From NCBI GenBank assembly GCA_963795415.1, contig CAWCHQ010000001.1, forward strand, positions 1,612,001 through 1,676,000: DNA of 64,000 nucleotides, read 5' to 3'. The notes beneath the pieces were generated by a model. The model saw only the letters and a program-made list of their open reading frames with translations. It did not search any database and was not told the origin of the DNA. The DNA comes from CAVSUZ01 sp963795415. GTDB lineage: Bacteria > Pseudomonadota > Alphaproteobacteria > Acetobacterales > Acetobacteraceae. Numbering within the stretch: position 1 is the stretch's first letter; every line of letters starts with the position of its first letter. Position numbers and translations under genes: made by a program. This document shows positions 33,918 through 42,409 of the stretch, piece after piece.

Positions 33918-34829
33918 ATGGCGGTTGCCTTCGTCGCCGGTGCCGGCCGGACGCGGCCACACCGCTGGCTGCGGGAGGCCGAACCCGTCCTGGTGCTCTT
34001 CCTGCCGCCGGCCCTGCTTCTGTTCACCGTTCTGGTCGTGCTGCCTATCGGCGAGGCCGGCTGGTACAGTTTCTTCGACTGGAGCGGCTACGGTCTGCCA
34101 ACGAATTTTATCGGCTGGCGGAACTTTCAGCTCATTGCGCGCTATCCGGCATTCCGTACGGCGCTGGGCAACAACCTTCTGATCATAGCAGTTTCGCTGA
34201 TTGTGCAGTTGCCCCTCGCGCTGTGGCTCGCAACGTTGGTTTCCGAGCGTATCCGCGGCGCGCTCACCTTCAGGATGATCTTCTTTCTGCCTTATGTGCT
34301 GGCGGATGTCGCCGCGGGCCTGATCTGGCGCTTCATGTTCGACGGCGATTACGGGCTGATGGCGGCGCTGGCGCGTGCTTTCGGGTTTCAGTCGCCCTAC
34401 GTGCTGGCCGATCCCAACTGGGCCATGTACGCGATCCTCGTCGTGATCGTGTGGAAGTATTTCGGCTTCCACATGATGCTGTTCATCGCCGGGCTGCAGG
34501 GGATCGACCGTTCCCTCTATGAAGCAGCGGATATCGACGGCGCCCGGCGGTTTCAGCGGTTCCGCAGCATCACCTTGCCCCTGCTGATGCCGACGGTCCG
34601 GCTCTCAGTATTCTTTTCCGTCATCGGCTCGCTGCAGTTGTTCGACATGATCATGCCGCTGACCAAGGGCGGCCCGGCTGACAGCACGCAAACACTCGTC
34701 ACGTTCCTCTACACCTACGGGATCATGCGCATGAAGGTCGGGTTCGGCAGCGCCGTTGGCGTGGTGCTGTTCGCGATCTGCGTGATTTTTGCCTTCAGCT
34801 ACAAACGACTGGCTTTCCGCAATGCCTGA
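33918..34829 (+). CDS. Sugar ABC transporter permease 1 (UgpA/MalF type)
   Basis: This protein of about 303 residues has six membrane helices beginning at VLVLFLPPALLLFTVLVVLP and the EAA loop SLYEAADIDGARRFQRFRSI with TLPLLMPTV after it. It follows the binding protein and overlaps the second permease by eight bases. The start is uncertain: the frame is open from 33858 inside the binding-protein gene, but ATG 33918 gives a normal cytoplasmic N-terminus and avoids the overlap. Confidence 0.88.
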   Translation: MAVAFVAGAGRTRPHRWLREAEPVLVLFLPPALLLFTVLVVLPIGEAGWYSFFDWSGYGLPTNFIGWRNFQLIARYPAFRTALGNNLLIIAVSLIVQLPLALWLATLVSERIRGALTFRMIFFLPYVLADVAAGLIWRFMFDGDYGLMAALARAFGFQSPYVLADPNWAMYAILVVIVWKYFGFHMMLFIAGLQGIDRSLYEAADIDGARRFQRFRSITLPLLMPTVRLSVFFSVIGSLQLFDMIMPLTKGGPADSTQTLVTFLYTYGIMRMKVGFGSAVGVVLFAICVIFAFSYKRLAFRNA

Positions 34830-35718
34830 CGCGTCCCTCGCAGCCACGCTTGGAGCGCCCCGGAACGCCGGCCGGGGCCTCCGGCCCGGACGGCGGGGCG
34901 ATTTCATGGTGAAGCTTTATACCTACGCGGCGCTGATCCTGGTTGCCTGCATCATCCTGGTGCCGCTGATCGCCACCGTGCTCGGCGGCTTCAAGAGCCT
35001 CGGCGAGTTGCGCACGAACCCGGTCGGACTGCCGAGCCACTGGGTCTGGCAGAACTACTGGGGCATCCTCTCCGGCTTCCGTTACTGGCGAATGCTCGGG
35101 AACTCGCTGCTGATCGCGGTGCTGACCAGTGTGCTGACGATCACCGCGGCGTCGATGGCCGCGTTCACCTTCGCCCATGTGAAATTCTTCGGGCGCGAGC
35201 TGCTCCTCAACTACTTTCTGCTCGGTCTGATGTTTCCCGCGGCTACGGCCGTGCTGCCGCTGTTCATCCAGATCCGCGATTTCGGCCTGCTGGACACCTA
35301 CTGGGGCGTGATCCTGCCGGAGGCTGCGTTCGGCCTGGCGATGAGCATCCTGCTGTTCCGGGATTTCTTCCGCGCTGTGCCGAGAGACCTGTTCGAGGCG
35401 GCCTTTGTTGACGGCTGCGGCTACATCCGGTTTTTTCTTTCCATAACGCTGCCGCTGTCACGTCCCATACTGGCAACCGTCGGCATCTTCAGCTTCGTGC
35501 GGAGCTGGAACGGATATCTGCTTCCGCTGATCCTGCTGGACAGCGAGTCCAAATATCCCTGGCCGCTGGGAATTATGGTCTATCAGGGGGAATACAGCAC
35601 CGACTGGCAGCTTGTGCTGGCATTCGTGACCCTGACAATTCTGCCGGCGGTGATCGTATTCTTCGCCGCCCAGAAGCATATCGTTGCCGGACTGACGGCC
35701 GGGGCGGTCAAGGGCTGA
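34822..35718 (+). CDS. Sugar ABC transporter permease 2 (UgpE/MalG type)
   Basis: This 298-residue partner permease has TM segments starting at AALILVACIILVPLIATVLG and an EAA loop FEAAFVDGCGYIRFFLSITL. The ATG at 34822 overlaps the first permease gene by eight bases, which supports coupled translation. No ATPase gene follows; transport must use a shared ATPase (MsmK/UgpC type) encoded elsewhere or a gene lost from this locus. Confidence 0.9.
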   Translation: MPDASLAATLGAPRNAGRGLRPGRRGDFMVKLYTYAALILVACIILVPLIATVLGGFKSLGELRTNPVGLPSHWVWQNYWGILSGFRYWRMLGNSLLIAVLTSVLTITAASMAAFTFAHVKFFGRELLLNYFLLGLMFPAATAVLPLFIQIRDFGLLDTYWGVILPEAAFGLAMSILLFRDFFRAVPRDLFEAAFVDGCGYIRFFLSITLPLSRPILATVGIFSFVRSWNGYLLPLILLDSESKYPWPLGIMVYQGEYSTDWQLVLAFVTLTILPAVIVFFAAQKHIVAGLTAGAVKG

Positions 35719-35749
35719 AGCCTGACCCGCCGCGCGGCCGGATCATCCC

Positions 35750-36037
35750 TCAGAACCCGCTAAAGAACCTGTCGCGGTTCGCGTGCGCCTGCTCCTGCTG
35801 CGCCTGCGCCGCTTCGGCATTTGCGGCCGCCTGCGACTGCTGCGCCGCGTAGTAGTTGCCGCTCTGTGCCTCCCACTGCGCGGCCTGGGCGTTGCGCTGC
35901 GCCATATACCCGCTCTGATCCGCCTGCCGCTGGCGATAGTTGGCGTAACCGGCATAGCCGGCCGGCCCCGGCGCACAGCCCGCAAGCCCGCCCGCAACGG
36001 CCAAGGCCATCCCTATCCCGATGAAACGTGTGTTCAT
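35750..36037 (-). CDS. Small Gln/Ala-rich lipoprotein
   Basis: This protein of 95 residues starts MNTRFIGIGMALAVAGGLAG and continues CAPGP: the LAGC lipobox places a lipid-modified Cys at about residue 21. The mature part is rich in Tyr, Gln and Ala (YAGYANYRQRQADQSGYMAQ and repeats of AQ/QQ) and ends with NRDRFFSGF. It has no known domain. I start it at ATG 36037 rather than at an upstream ORF start, since this gives a proper signal peptide. Confidence 0.75.
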   Translation of the reverse strand: MNTRFIGIGMALAVAGGLAGCAPGPAGYAGYANYRQRQADQSGYMAQRNAQAAQWEAQSGNYYAAQQSQAAANAEAAQAQQEQAHANRDRFFSGF

Positions 36038-36155
36038 GGCGCTGCCCTCCGAGACAAGTTGTTTCCCGACACAAACAACGGAAATGCCTGTCCCGGGTTC
36101 CACCTGACAAGAAACCCGCTCGATTGCGGCGAGGGGCCGCGGCCGTAATCACGGC

Positions 36156-36182
36156 GTATCGACTTTCAAAGAAAGTCGATAC
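36156..36182. repeat. Perfect hairpin, 12-bp stem with AAA loop
   Basis: GTATCGACTTTC, AAA, GAAAGTCGATAC form a perfect 12-bp stem. It lies between the small lipoprotein gene (minus strand) and the M20 gene (plus strand), 70 bp before the latter. A related hairpin with the same loop (ACTTCCAAAGGAAGT) occurs at 62472-62492, so it may be a repeat family as well as a possible regulatory stem. Confidence 0.6.
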
Positions 36183-36251
36183 CAGGGCTTGCCGTTGCCC
36201 CTCACGAACGCGCGCTCTAGGAATTGGGAAGCAGCACCGCAGGAACAACAC

Positions 36252-37676
36252 ATGCAGAACACCGAAGAAATCTGGCGTCTGGTTGACGCCCGCAGGGATA
36301 TTTACGAGCAGCTCAGCGATCGCATCTGGGAAATCCCAGAACTCGCCTATACCGAGCACAAATCCTGCGCCGAGCACACCGCGATGCTCGAAAAGGAGGG
36401 ATTCCGGGTCACGCAGACCGTCGCGGGTATCCCCACCGCCGTCATGGGCGAAGCCGGTGAAGATGGCCCGGTGATCGCCATCCTGGGCGAATACGACGCC
36501 CTTCCCGGGCTGAGCCAGGAAGCCGGCGTCGCCAAACACCGCCCCCTTCCGGGCGCCGGCTACGGCCACGGCTGCGGCCACAACCTGCTCGGCTCCGCCT
36601 CCCTGCTCGCCGCCGCCGCAGTGAAGGACTATCTCGCGAAAAACAACATCAAGGGCCGCGTGCGCTACTACGGCTGTCCCGCCGAGGAAGGCGGCGCCGC
36701 CAAGGGCTTTATGGTCCGCGCCGGCGCTTTCAAGGACGTGGACATCGCCATCTCCTGGCACCCCGCCGCCTTCTCCGGCGTGAACGAGGCGCTGTCGCTC
36801 GCCAACACCCGCATCGACTTCACCTTCCACGGCCGCGCCTCACACGCCGCCGCCGCCCCGCATCTCGGCCGCAGCGCGCTTGATGCCGTCGAGCTCATGA
36901 GCGTCGGCGTGAACTACATGCGCGAGCACATGCCTTCCGACGCCCGCGTCCATAGCGCCATCCTCGATGCCGGCGGCATCGCCCCCAATGTGGTCCAGGC
37001 CCGCGCCAAGGTCCGCTACCTGATCCGTGCCGCCGACCTTCCCGCCCTGCGCAGGCTGAAGGAGCGGGTCATTAAGATCGCCGAAGGCGCCGCCCTGATG
37101 ACCGAAACCAGGGTCGAGCACCGCGTCATCTCCGCCGTCTCCAACCTGCTCGGCAACGGCCCCCTGGAAAAGGCGATGCACGACAACCTCATGCGCCTCG
37201 GCCCGCCGCCCTTCGACGAGGAGGATCGCACCTTCGCCGCGGACATCCAGGGAACGCTGACCGATGAGGATATCGAGTCCGCCTTCCGCCGCGTCGGCGT
37301 TCCGGTGCGAAAGGACGCGCCGCTCTGCGACCAGATCGTTCCCCTGGACGCAAGGGGCGCCAAAATGGTGGGCTCAACCGATGTCGGCGACGTGAGCTGG
37401 GTCGTGCCCACGGTGCAGGCGCGTGGCGCGACCTACGCCATCGGCACCCCGGGCCACTCCTGGCAGCTCACCGCCCAGGGCAAAACCCCGGCGGCACACA
37501 AGGGCATGGCGCACGTGGCGAAGGTCATGGCAGGCACAGCAATCGACGCAATCCGCGACGAGACCCTGGTGGCGCGAGCCAAGGCCGATCTCGCGGCGCG
37601 AACGAAGGACACGCCCTACGTATCGCCAATTCCGGACGACATCGATCCACCGATCGAAATGTCGAAGGCGGCGTAA
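36252..37676 (+). CDS. M20 family amidohydrolase, AbgB-like
   Basis: This 474-residue metallopeptidase has the M20D pattern: GEYDALPGLSQEAGVAKHR, GHGCGHNLLGSASLLAAAAV with metal-binding His/Asp ligands, YYGCPAEEGGAAKGFMVRAG with catalytic Glu, and VDIAISWHPAAFSGVNEAL. These features are specific for the AbgB group, which hydrolyses p-aminobenzoyl-glutamate, though other aminoacyl substrates are known. No abgA or transporter is adjacent. Start ATG 36252 has AGGA upstream. Its TAA is in the same frame as the following serine hydrolase. Confidence 0.88.
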   Translation: MQNTEEIWRLVDARRDIYEQLSDRIWEIPELAYTEHKSCAEHTAMLEKEGFRVTQTVAGIPTAVMGEAGEDGPVIAILGEYDALPGLSQEAGVAKHRPLPGAGYGHGCGHNLLGSASLLAAAAVKDYLAKNNIKGRVRYYGCPAEEGGAAKGFMVRAGAFKDVDIAISWHPAAFSGVNEALSLANTRIDFTFHGRASHAAAAPHLGRSALDAVELMSVGVNYMREHMPSDARVHSAILDAGGIAPNVVQARAKVRYLIRAADLPALRRLKERVIKIAEGAALMTETRVEHRVISAVSNLLGNGPLEKAMHDNLMRLGPPPFDEEDRTFAADIQGTLTDEDIESAFRRVGVPVRKDAPLCDQIVPLDARGAKMVGSTDVGDVSWVVPTVQARGATYAIGTPGHSWQLTAQGKTPAAHKGMAHVAKVMAGTAIDAIRDETLVARAKADLAARTKDTPYVSPIPDDIDPPIEMSKAA

Positions 37677-37826
37677 CTCGTTTTCCCGGCGCCCGGTGAG
37701 AAAATCACAGCGGCCGGCATCGAATTCGCTCACACGACACCGGCAGAAGCCGGGTTCGCTCCGGACCTGGAGGAGCGCTTCGAAATCGCCCGCCAGGCCG
37801 GAACGCTGCCAAACCTGCACGGCGTC

Positions 37827-38771
37827 GTGGCGGCGCGCCACGGGCAGATTTTCTTTGAGCACTACTTCGCGGGACCCGATGCGGCACGAGCGAGGCCGCT
37901 GGGCATCCTCCGCTTCGGACCGGGCATTCTGCACGACCTGCGATCGGTAACGAAGAGCATCGTTGGTCTGCTCTATGGGATCGCGCTGTCCCAGGGGAGG
38001 GTGCCAGCCCCCGAGGCGCCGCTCCTCGAGCAATTCCCGGAATATCCCGACCTCGGTGCCGATCCCGCGCGGCAGCTTCTCACGGTTCGCCATGCCCTGA
38101 CGATGACGCTTGGGACGGAGTGGGATGAGCTCACCATTCCCTATACCGATCCCCGCAACGGCGAGATTGCGATGGACCGGGCGCCGGACCGCTACCGCTA
38201 CGTGCTGGAAAGGCCAATCGCCCGCCCACCCGGGGAACGCTGGACCTATAATGGCGGAGCGACGGCTCTGCTCGCCCGGTTGATCGCTAAGGGAACGAAA
38301 AGACCGCTGCACGAATTCGCCCGGCAGGCATTGTTCGGCCCGTTGGGGATTGGCACCGAATGGGAGTGCGGCAAAGACGGCGAGGCGCTCGCGGCGTCAG
38401 GATTGCGCATGACGCCGCGCGATCTGGCACGGATCGGCGTGATGGCACTGAATGGCGGGCAGTGGGGCGGGCAACAGGTCGTGCCGGCGGAGTGGCTCGC
38501 CGCTTCCTTCACGCCTGCAGTGTCGATGCCGGATGCGCGGCGCTACGGCTACCATTGGTATCTGGGCGCGGTGGCCATGGACGATGGCGCGGGCGGCGCC
38601 CGCTGGGAGGAAACGGTCAGCGCCATAGGCAACGGTGGCCAGCGGCTCTTCCTGGTGCCGCGCCTTGCGCTCGTCGTCGCAGTCACTGCCGGCAACTATG
38701 ACGCCACCGACCAATGGCGGCCGCCGCAGGTCGTGCTTCGGGATGTGCTGCTGCCGGCCTTCCAGGGATAG
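37827..38771 (+). CDS. Serine hydrolase (class C beta-lactamase family), 5' end unclear
   Basis: This protein has the SxxK motif in LRSVTKSIVGLLYG with nucleophile Ser and Lys, the YNG-type motif in WTYNGGATALLARL, and GMTPRDLARIGVMALNGGQW. From the GTG at 37827 it is 314 residues, but coding similarity continues upstream in frame (EAGFAPDLEERFEIARQAG, then TLPNLHGVV) to about 37680, immediately after the TAA of the M20 gene, with no ATG, GTG or TTG in that stretch. The true start is therefore lost, non-standard or hidden by an error. No signal peptide is seen, although family members are often exported. Confidence 0.78.
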   Translation: MAARHGQIFFEHYFAGPDAARARPLGILRFGPGILHDLRSVTKSIVGLLYGIALSQGRVPAPEAPLLEQFPEYPDLGADPARQLLTVRHALTMTLGTEWDELTIPYTDPRNGEIAMDRAPDRYRYVLERPIARPPGERWTYNGGATALLARLIAKGTKRPLHEFARQALFGPLGIGTEWECGKDGEALAASGLRMTPRDLARIGVMALNGGQWGGQQVVPAEWLAASFTPAVSMPDARRYGYHWYLGAVAMDDGAGGARWEETVSAIGNGGQRLFLVPRLALVVAVTAGNYDATDQWRPPQVVLRDVLLPAFQG

Positions 38772-38889
38772 CGTCATTTGTTAGAGCGTCGCCTCGTCCC
38801 TGCTCGGCAGCCCATGCCCTAACCCGGCCGGAGCCGCCCGCGCTTATGATCTCGGCAGTGACGTTGGCATCGAGCAGCCAGCCGATCAA
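38683..38889 (-). pseudogene. PIN/VapC-type toxin remnant, truncated after about 30 codons
   Basis: The first 30 residues (MIGWLLDANVTAEIISAGGS then GRVRAWAAEQ) match the start of a PIN-domain toxin, with the first catalytic Asp in LLDAN and Glu in AEI. After about 38800 the frame continues into the opposite strand of the serine hydrolase 3' end and has no PIN similarity. A working VapC is about 130 residues and needs further acidic residues. Its ATG overlaps the antitoxin stop (ATGA). Confidence 0.72.
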
Positions 38890-39170
38890 AGAGCGGCGTC
38901 TCGGCCGGCATCGCGGTCGCGGGTGAGGTCAAGACCATCCACACTCAGGGTCTCCATAAAAGCGACGAACAGTAGCTTGTGGTTGGTGGCTGGCAGCAGC
39001 CGGTCCAGCTGGTCTGCCGCGATCACCACCACCGCGTCGTGGCCGCGCACGGTGACGCGCTGAGGGCCCTCGGTGCAGGCGCGGCGGACCCAGCTCGCTA
39101 AACGCACTTTGGCGTCCTGGAGCTTCCAGCGGGGGCCACCGGGGTCATTGGGCGGGGGCTTTCGTGGCAC
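38886..39170 (-). CDS. Phd/YefM-type antitoxin
   Basis: This 94-residue protein has an N-terminal DAKVRLASWVRRACTEGPQR segment and VTVRGHDAVVVIAADQLDRL, the DNA-binding core of Phd/YefM antitoxins, followed by a variable C-terminal toxin-binding tail. It overlaps the start of a PIN-toxin remnant. The antitoxin frame appears intact although the toxin is not. Confidence 0.78.
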   Translation of the reverse strand: MPRKPPPNDPGGPRWKLQDAKVRLASWVRRACTEGPQRVTVRGHDAVVVIAADQLDRLLPATNHKLLFVAFMETLSVDGLDLTRDRDAGRDAAL

Positions 39171-39243
39171 GGGGCATCGGCAGCCTGTTCGTGACTATCT
39201 GACCAGGTATGGGGCAGCAAGCCCGCGCCACCACTGCGTGCTG

Positions 39244-39300
39244 GAGCAGATCGCGCTTGACTGGAAATGCCTGCGTTTCCAGGAGCGCATGAATCTGCTC
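39244..39300. repeat. Palindromic repeat, copy 2 of the element at 14063-14124
   Basis: GGAGCAGATCGCGCTTGACT and GAGCGCATGAATCTGCTC match the element at 14063-14124 nearly base for base, with an inner stem GGAAATGC / GCGTTTCC slightly decayed. It sits between the Phd antitoxin gene and folD. Confidence 0.75.
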
Positions 39301-39359
39301 GCAGTAACGAGTGCAGAGCGATGTGGGCCAACGGTGGGACCCTCTGACCGGAAAAGTAT

Positions 39360-40214
39360 CTACCCATTCCGCCCCTCATACGCCTCCAGCGTATTCTGCA
39401 GCAGGCAGGCAATCGTCATCGGCCCGACCCCACCGGGAACCGGCGTGATCGCGCCTGCCACGCACGCCACTTCCTGGGTGCGCACATCCCCGACGAGTTC
39501 TCCGGACGCGATCCGGTTGATGCCTACGTCGATAACGATCGCGCCCGGTGCCACATGCTCGCGTCCGATCATTTCCGGCCGCCCGACTGCCGCAGCCAGA
39601 ATGTCCGCCTGGCGGCAGACGGCGGCCAGGTCCCGGGTGCGCGAGTGGGCGATGGTGACCGTGCAATCCTGCTGCAGCAGCAACTGCGCGAGGGGCTTGC
39701 CCACAATGTTCGACCGTCCCACGACGACGGCACGCAAACCCCGAAGGCATGGCTGCACCCGGCGTATCAACTGAACGCACCCAAGCGGTGTGCACGGGAC
39801 CAGTCCTTTCTGCCCGGTCGCCAGCCGGCCCGCATTCAGCGGGTGAAACCCATCGACGTCTTTTGCCGGATCGATGGCGTTCAGCACGGCCACCGTGTCG
39901 ATGCCCGCCGGCAACGGAAGCTGCACCAGAATCCCATCTACGGCATCATCGGCGTTCAGCCCCTCGATCAGCCCCAGCAACTCGGCTTGAGTAATCCCGG
40001 GCGGTAGCAGGTGATCGAACGACCGCATGCCCACCTCGCGCGTCAGCCGCATCTTGCTCCGCACATAGACCCGCGACGCGGGGTTTTCCCCGACCAGGAC
40101 CAGTGCCAGCCCGGGCAGGCGCCGGCCGGAAACGGCCAGCATGGCAACCCGGTCCGCCACATCGCGGCGCAGTTCCGCCGCGATCGCCTTGCCGTCGATG
40201 ATCGACGCCGCCAT
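39360..40214 (-). CDS. folD: Bifunctional methylenetetrahydrofolate dehydrogenase / cyclohydrolase
   Basis: This 284-residue enzyme matches FolD throughout: ALVLVGENPASRVYVRSKMR with the catalytic Tyr/Lys, DGILVQLPLPAGIDTVAVLN, IDPAKDVDGFHPLNAGRLAT, VPCTPLGCVQLIRR, the nucleotide segment VVVGRSNIVGKPLAQLLLQ and GVGPMTIACLLQNTLEAY. It interconverts 5,10-methylene- and 10-formyl-THF in one-carbon metabolism. A GGAGG site lies four bases before the ATG. It is divergent from the fumarylacetoacetase-family gene. Confidence 0.96.
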   Translation of the reverse strand: MAASIIDGKAIAAELRRDVADRVAMLAVSGRRLPGLALVLVGENPASRVYVRSKMRLTREVGMRSFDHLLPPGITQAELLGLIEGLNADDAVDGILVQLPLPAGIDTVAVLNAIDPAKDVDGFHPLNAGRLATGQKGLVPCTPLGCVQLIRRVQPCLRGLRAVVVGRSNIVGKPLAQLLLQQDCTVTIAHSRTRDLAAVCRQADILAAAVGRPEMIGREHVAPGAIVIDVGINRIASGELVGDVRTQEVACVAGAITPVPGGVGPMTIACLLQNTLEAYEGRNG

Positions 40215-40268
40215 GCTGCCTCCAACGCCGAACGTTCAGGTAAGGAACTTTCGGGAGGAGGGAACAGG

Positions 40269-41201
40269 ATGAAGCTGGCCTTTTTCGGCGATTTCCGTCT
40301 CGGCATCGTGGACGGCGAGCAGATCGTGGACGCGATGGAGGTGGTCCACGACATCCCCCATACCGGCCCGTACGACCTGATCAGCAACCTGATCGCACGG
40401 TTCGAGCAATATCGCAGCCGTCTCGAGAAGCTGGCGGCTTCCGGCGAAAAGCTGCCTCTCGCCGGACGACGGGTCCGCCCGCCTCTGCCAAGGCCCGGCA
40501 ATATCGTCTGTATGGCCGTCAATTACATGGAGGATGGCACGCGCCAGGAACCGGCGCCGCTGAATGCGTTCCACAAGGCGCCCACCGCCATCATCGGCGA
40601 CGGCGACACGATGGTTCTGCCGGACGTGCCGGCCACGATCTTCGAGGGTGAGGCCGAAATGGCCGTGGTCATCGGCAAGCATGCCAGCCACGTGCCGGCC
40701 GCCCGGGCGATGGAGCATGTCTTCGGCTATGTCAACTTCATCGACGGCTCGGCGCGCGGCCTGCCTCCGCCCGGCAATGTGTTCTTCCAGATGAAGTCGC
40801 GCGACACGTTCGCGCCGATTGGCCCTTACCTGGTAACAGCCGACGAAATTCACGATCCGCACAATCTTCAGGTGCGCCTGTGGGTGAACGGCGAGCTGAA
40901 GCAGAATTTCAGCACCAGCGACATGGCCCATAAAATTCCCCGCTGCATCGAGTGGGTCAGTTCGATCCATGCCCTCGAACCGGGTGACATCCTCGCCACC
41001 GGCACCAACCATCGCGGGCTGAGCGCCTTCCAGGATGGCGACACGATCGAGCTGGAAACCGCTGGGCTGGGACCTCTGCGCGTTCACGTCCGCGACGAGT
41101 TGAAGCGCCGCTGGGGCCGCAAAACCCGGCTGCAGCGCCAGGAGCAGGGGTTCGATACGCCGACGCCGCAGATCAGCGGGAAATACGCCCCCGCCCGTTA
41201 A
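40269..41201 (+). CDS. Fumarylacetoacetate hydrolase family protein
   Basis: This 310-residue protein has the FAH fold: RPPLPRPGNIVCMAVNYMED, the metal-binding acidic set in IFEGEAEMAVVIGKHASHVP, VFGYVNFIDGSARGLPP, and GDILATGTNHRGLSAFQDGD. FAH-family enzymes cleave C-C bonds of 2,4-diketo acids or act as decarboxylases or isomerases. The ATG at 40269 follows GGGAGGAGGGAACAGG. The gene is divergent from folD with no other catabolic partner, so the substrate is open. Confidence 0.9.
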   Translation: MKLAFFGDFRLGIVDGEQIVDAMEVVHDIPHTGPYDLISNLIARFEQYRSRLEKLAASGEKLPLAGRRVRPPLPRPGNIVCMAVNYMEDGTRQEPAPLNAFHKAPTAIIGDGDTMVLPDVPATIFEGEAEMAVVIGKHASHVPAARAMEHVFGYVNFIDGSARGLPPPGNVFFQMKSRDTFAPIGPYLVTADEIHDPHNLQVRLWVNGELKQNFSTSDMAHKIPRCIEWVSSIHALEPGDILATGTNHRGLSAFQDGDTIELETAGLGPLRVHVRDELKRRWGRKTRLQRQEQGFDTPTPQISGKYAPAR

Positions 41202-41204
41202 CCC

Positions 41205-41732
41205 CTACCAGATCCGGCTTGCGCCGGCCGCCCGAAGAATGTCAGCGGCCCGGACGCGTCGTTCCTCGTCGGGCGCTCGAACCGCCAGTACGAGCCGGCC
41301 TTCGGCAGCACGGAGGTCTCGTTCCCGCTGTTCCTCGGTGCTGGCATACCGGCTTATCGCGTGCGCCGCCGCGCCGACGGCCAGCCCCGCACCAATGGCC
41401 GCACCTGCGACCGCCGCCGCGACGCCCCCCGTAGCGGCCGTGGCGGTCGCAGCCGCCATGGCCGCAATCGAACCGCCCACGGCGCTATGCACGACCCGCG
41501 CCTGCTGTGCCTCGACGTCCGTATCCGGCTCGTCAGCTCCCGCTTCAGGCGTCGCCCGCTCGGGCGGCGGATTGATTTCCGGGATGCTGAGGTCTGCGCG
41601 ATCGAAGCCGGCTGCTTCCAGCTCCTTTATCGCTGCATCTAGCTGCTGGCTGCTCGGCATCAGTGCCATCACCAGCGCGCCCGCTTCGGTCCCGGCAGCT
41701 GCCAGGGGCGGCGTTTCAGTGGTCGCGGCCAT
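41205..41732 (-). CDS. Hypothetical protein with Gly/Ala-rich hydrophobic middle
   Basis: This protein of about 175 residues begins MAATTETPPLAAAGTEAGAL, has an ALMPSSQQLDAAIKELEAAG region then FDRADLSIPEI, a hydrophobic glycine-zipper-like core (TGGVAAAVAGAAIGAGLAVG) and a charged C-terminus (TEEQRERDLRAAEGRLVLAV). Proteins with this layout are often stress-induced in soil alphaproteobacteria. It overlaps the upstream gene by 17 bases, so the two form one operon. Confidence 0.7.
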   Translation of the reverse strand: MAATTETPPLAAAGTEAGALVMALMPSSQQLDAAIKELEAAGFDRADLSIPEINPPPERATPEAGADEPDTDVEAQQARVVHSAVGGSIAAMAAATATAATGGVAAAVAGAAIGAGLAVGAAAHAISRYASTEEQRERDLRAAEGRLVLAVRAPDEERRVRAADILRAAGASRIW

Positions 41733-42000
41733 GGTCGCGCCGCACGAATTTGAAGAACCGGCTGGTCCCTTTGCCCTGATGGTCCTGATGCAGGAAAGCA
41801 AGCTTCCGGTCTTCAAAGGTTTCGAAAAACTCCTCCCAGGAGATCGGCTCCAGCTTGGCATCGGGTTCCCGGAAATCGACGCGGAGAATACCTTCCCCGT
41901 CCCCGCCTTCGGTACCCTTCACTTTGCTCGGCCGGCCGCCGCGCTCTTCGATCCACTTGCGAATGAATTCATGATCGGTGGTCGTGGTTGCACTGCTCAT
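41716..42000 (-). CDS. Small conserved hypothetical protein (94 aa)
   Basis: It reads MSSATTTTDHEFIRKWIEER, GGRPSKVKGTEGGDGEGILR and ISWEEFFETFEDRKLAFLHQ. Short proteins of this type are widespread in soil alphaproteobacteria and are sometimes mislabelled as glucan-branching enzymes; nothing here supports that. It is soluble, with no signal. It precedes and overlaps the Gly/Ala-rich hypothetical gene. Confidence 0.72.
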   Translation of the reverse strand: MSSATTTTDHEFIRKWIEERGGRPSKVKGTEGGDGEGILRVDFREPDAKLEPISWEEFFETFEDRKLAFLHQDHQGKGTSRFFKFVRRDHGRDH

Positions 42001-42409
42001 GATCGACTCCGGTTCGGCATTTGTCAGATGGTCAATCGGCAGGGAGGGCGGTTGTTTCCCCGGCGACTGACCCGTCACGCGGTTTTGCGGCCCCAAAGGA
42101 AGCGCCCCAGAGGGATCGCTAGGGGGGATCGTGGGCAGCCGGGGCGGGTCGCGGTTCTCGTCTCCGTGGGGTTCATCGAAAACGCCGGGCAGCGAACCGG
42201 GCGGCAATGCCGCCCGTTCGCCCGGCATACCGTCGCTTTCACGCATGAACTCCGCCACCCGATCATCCCTAATCGGCGGGCTTCTCCGCTCCGGCATCTC
42301 GACCGCGCTCCTGCTTGTTACTCCGAACGAGGCTGCGCCGGACAAGTTGCGCCAACTACCGCGGCGTACCTGGCGTTATTGCAACGTACGGATCCAGGAC
42401 AGGAAACGG
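42001..42409. other. Gene-free divergent interval of 409 bp
   Basis: Between two divergently oriented small genes. Open frames exist here on both strands, but none has a family-like composition or a good start site, and I saw no strong dyad or repeat. It presumably holds both promoters. Confidence 0.5.

Noticed and set aside
37827..38771. Serine hydrolase as the C-terminal half of an M20 fusion
   Set aside because: The M20 protein is complete at its normal length with a normal TAA, and the two folds are not known to be fused; the shared frame is probably chance or gene rearrangement.
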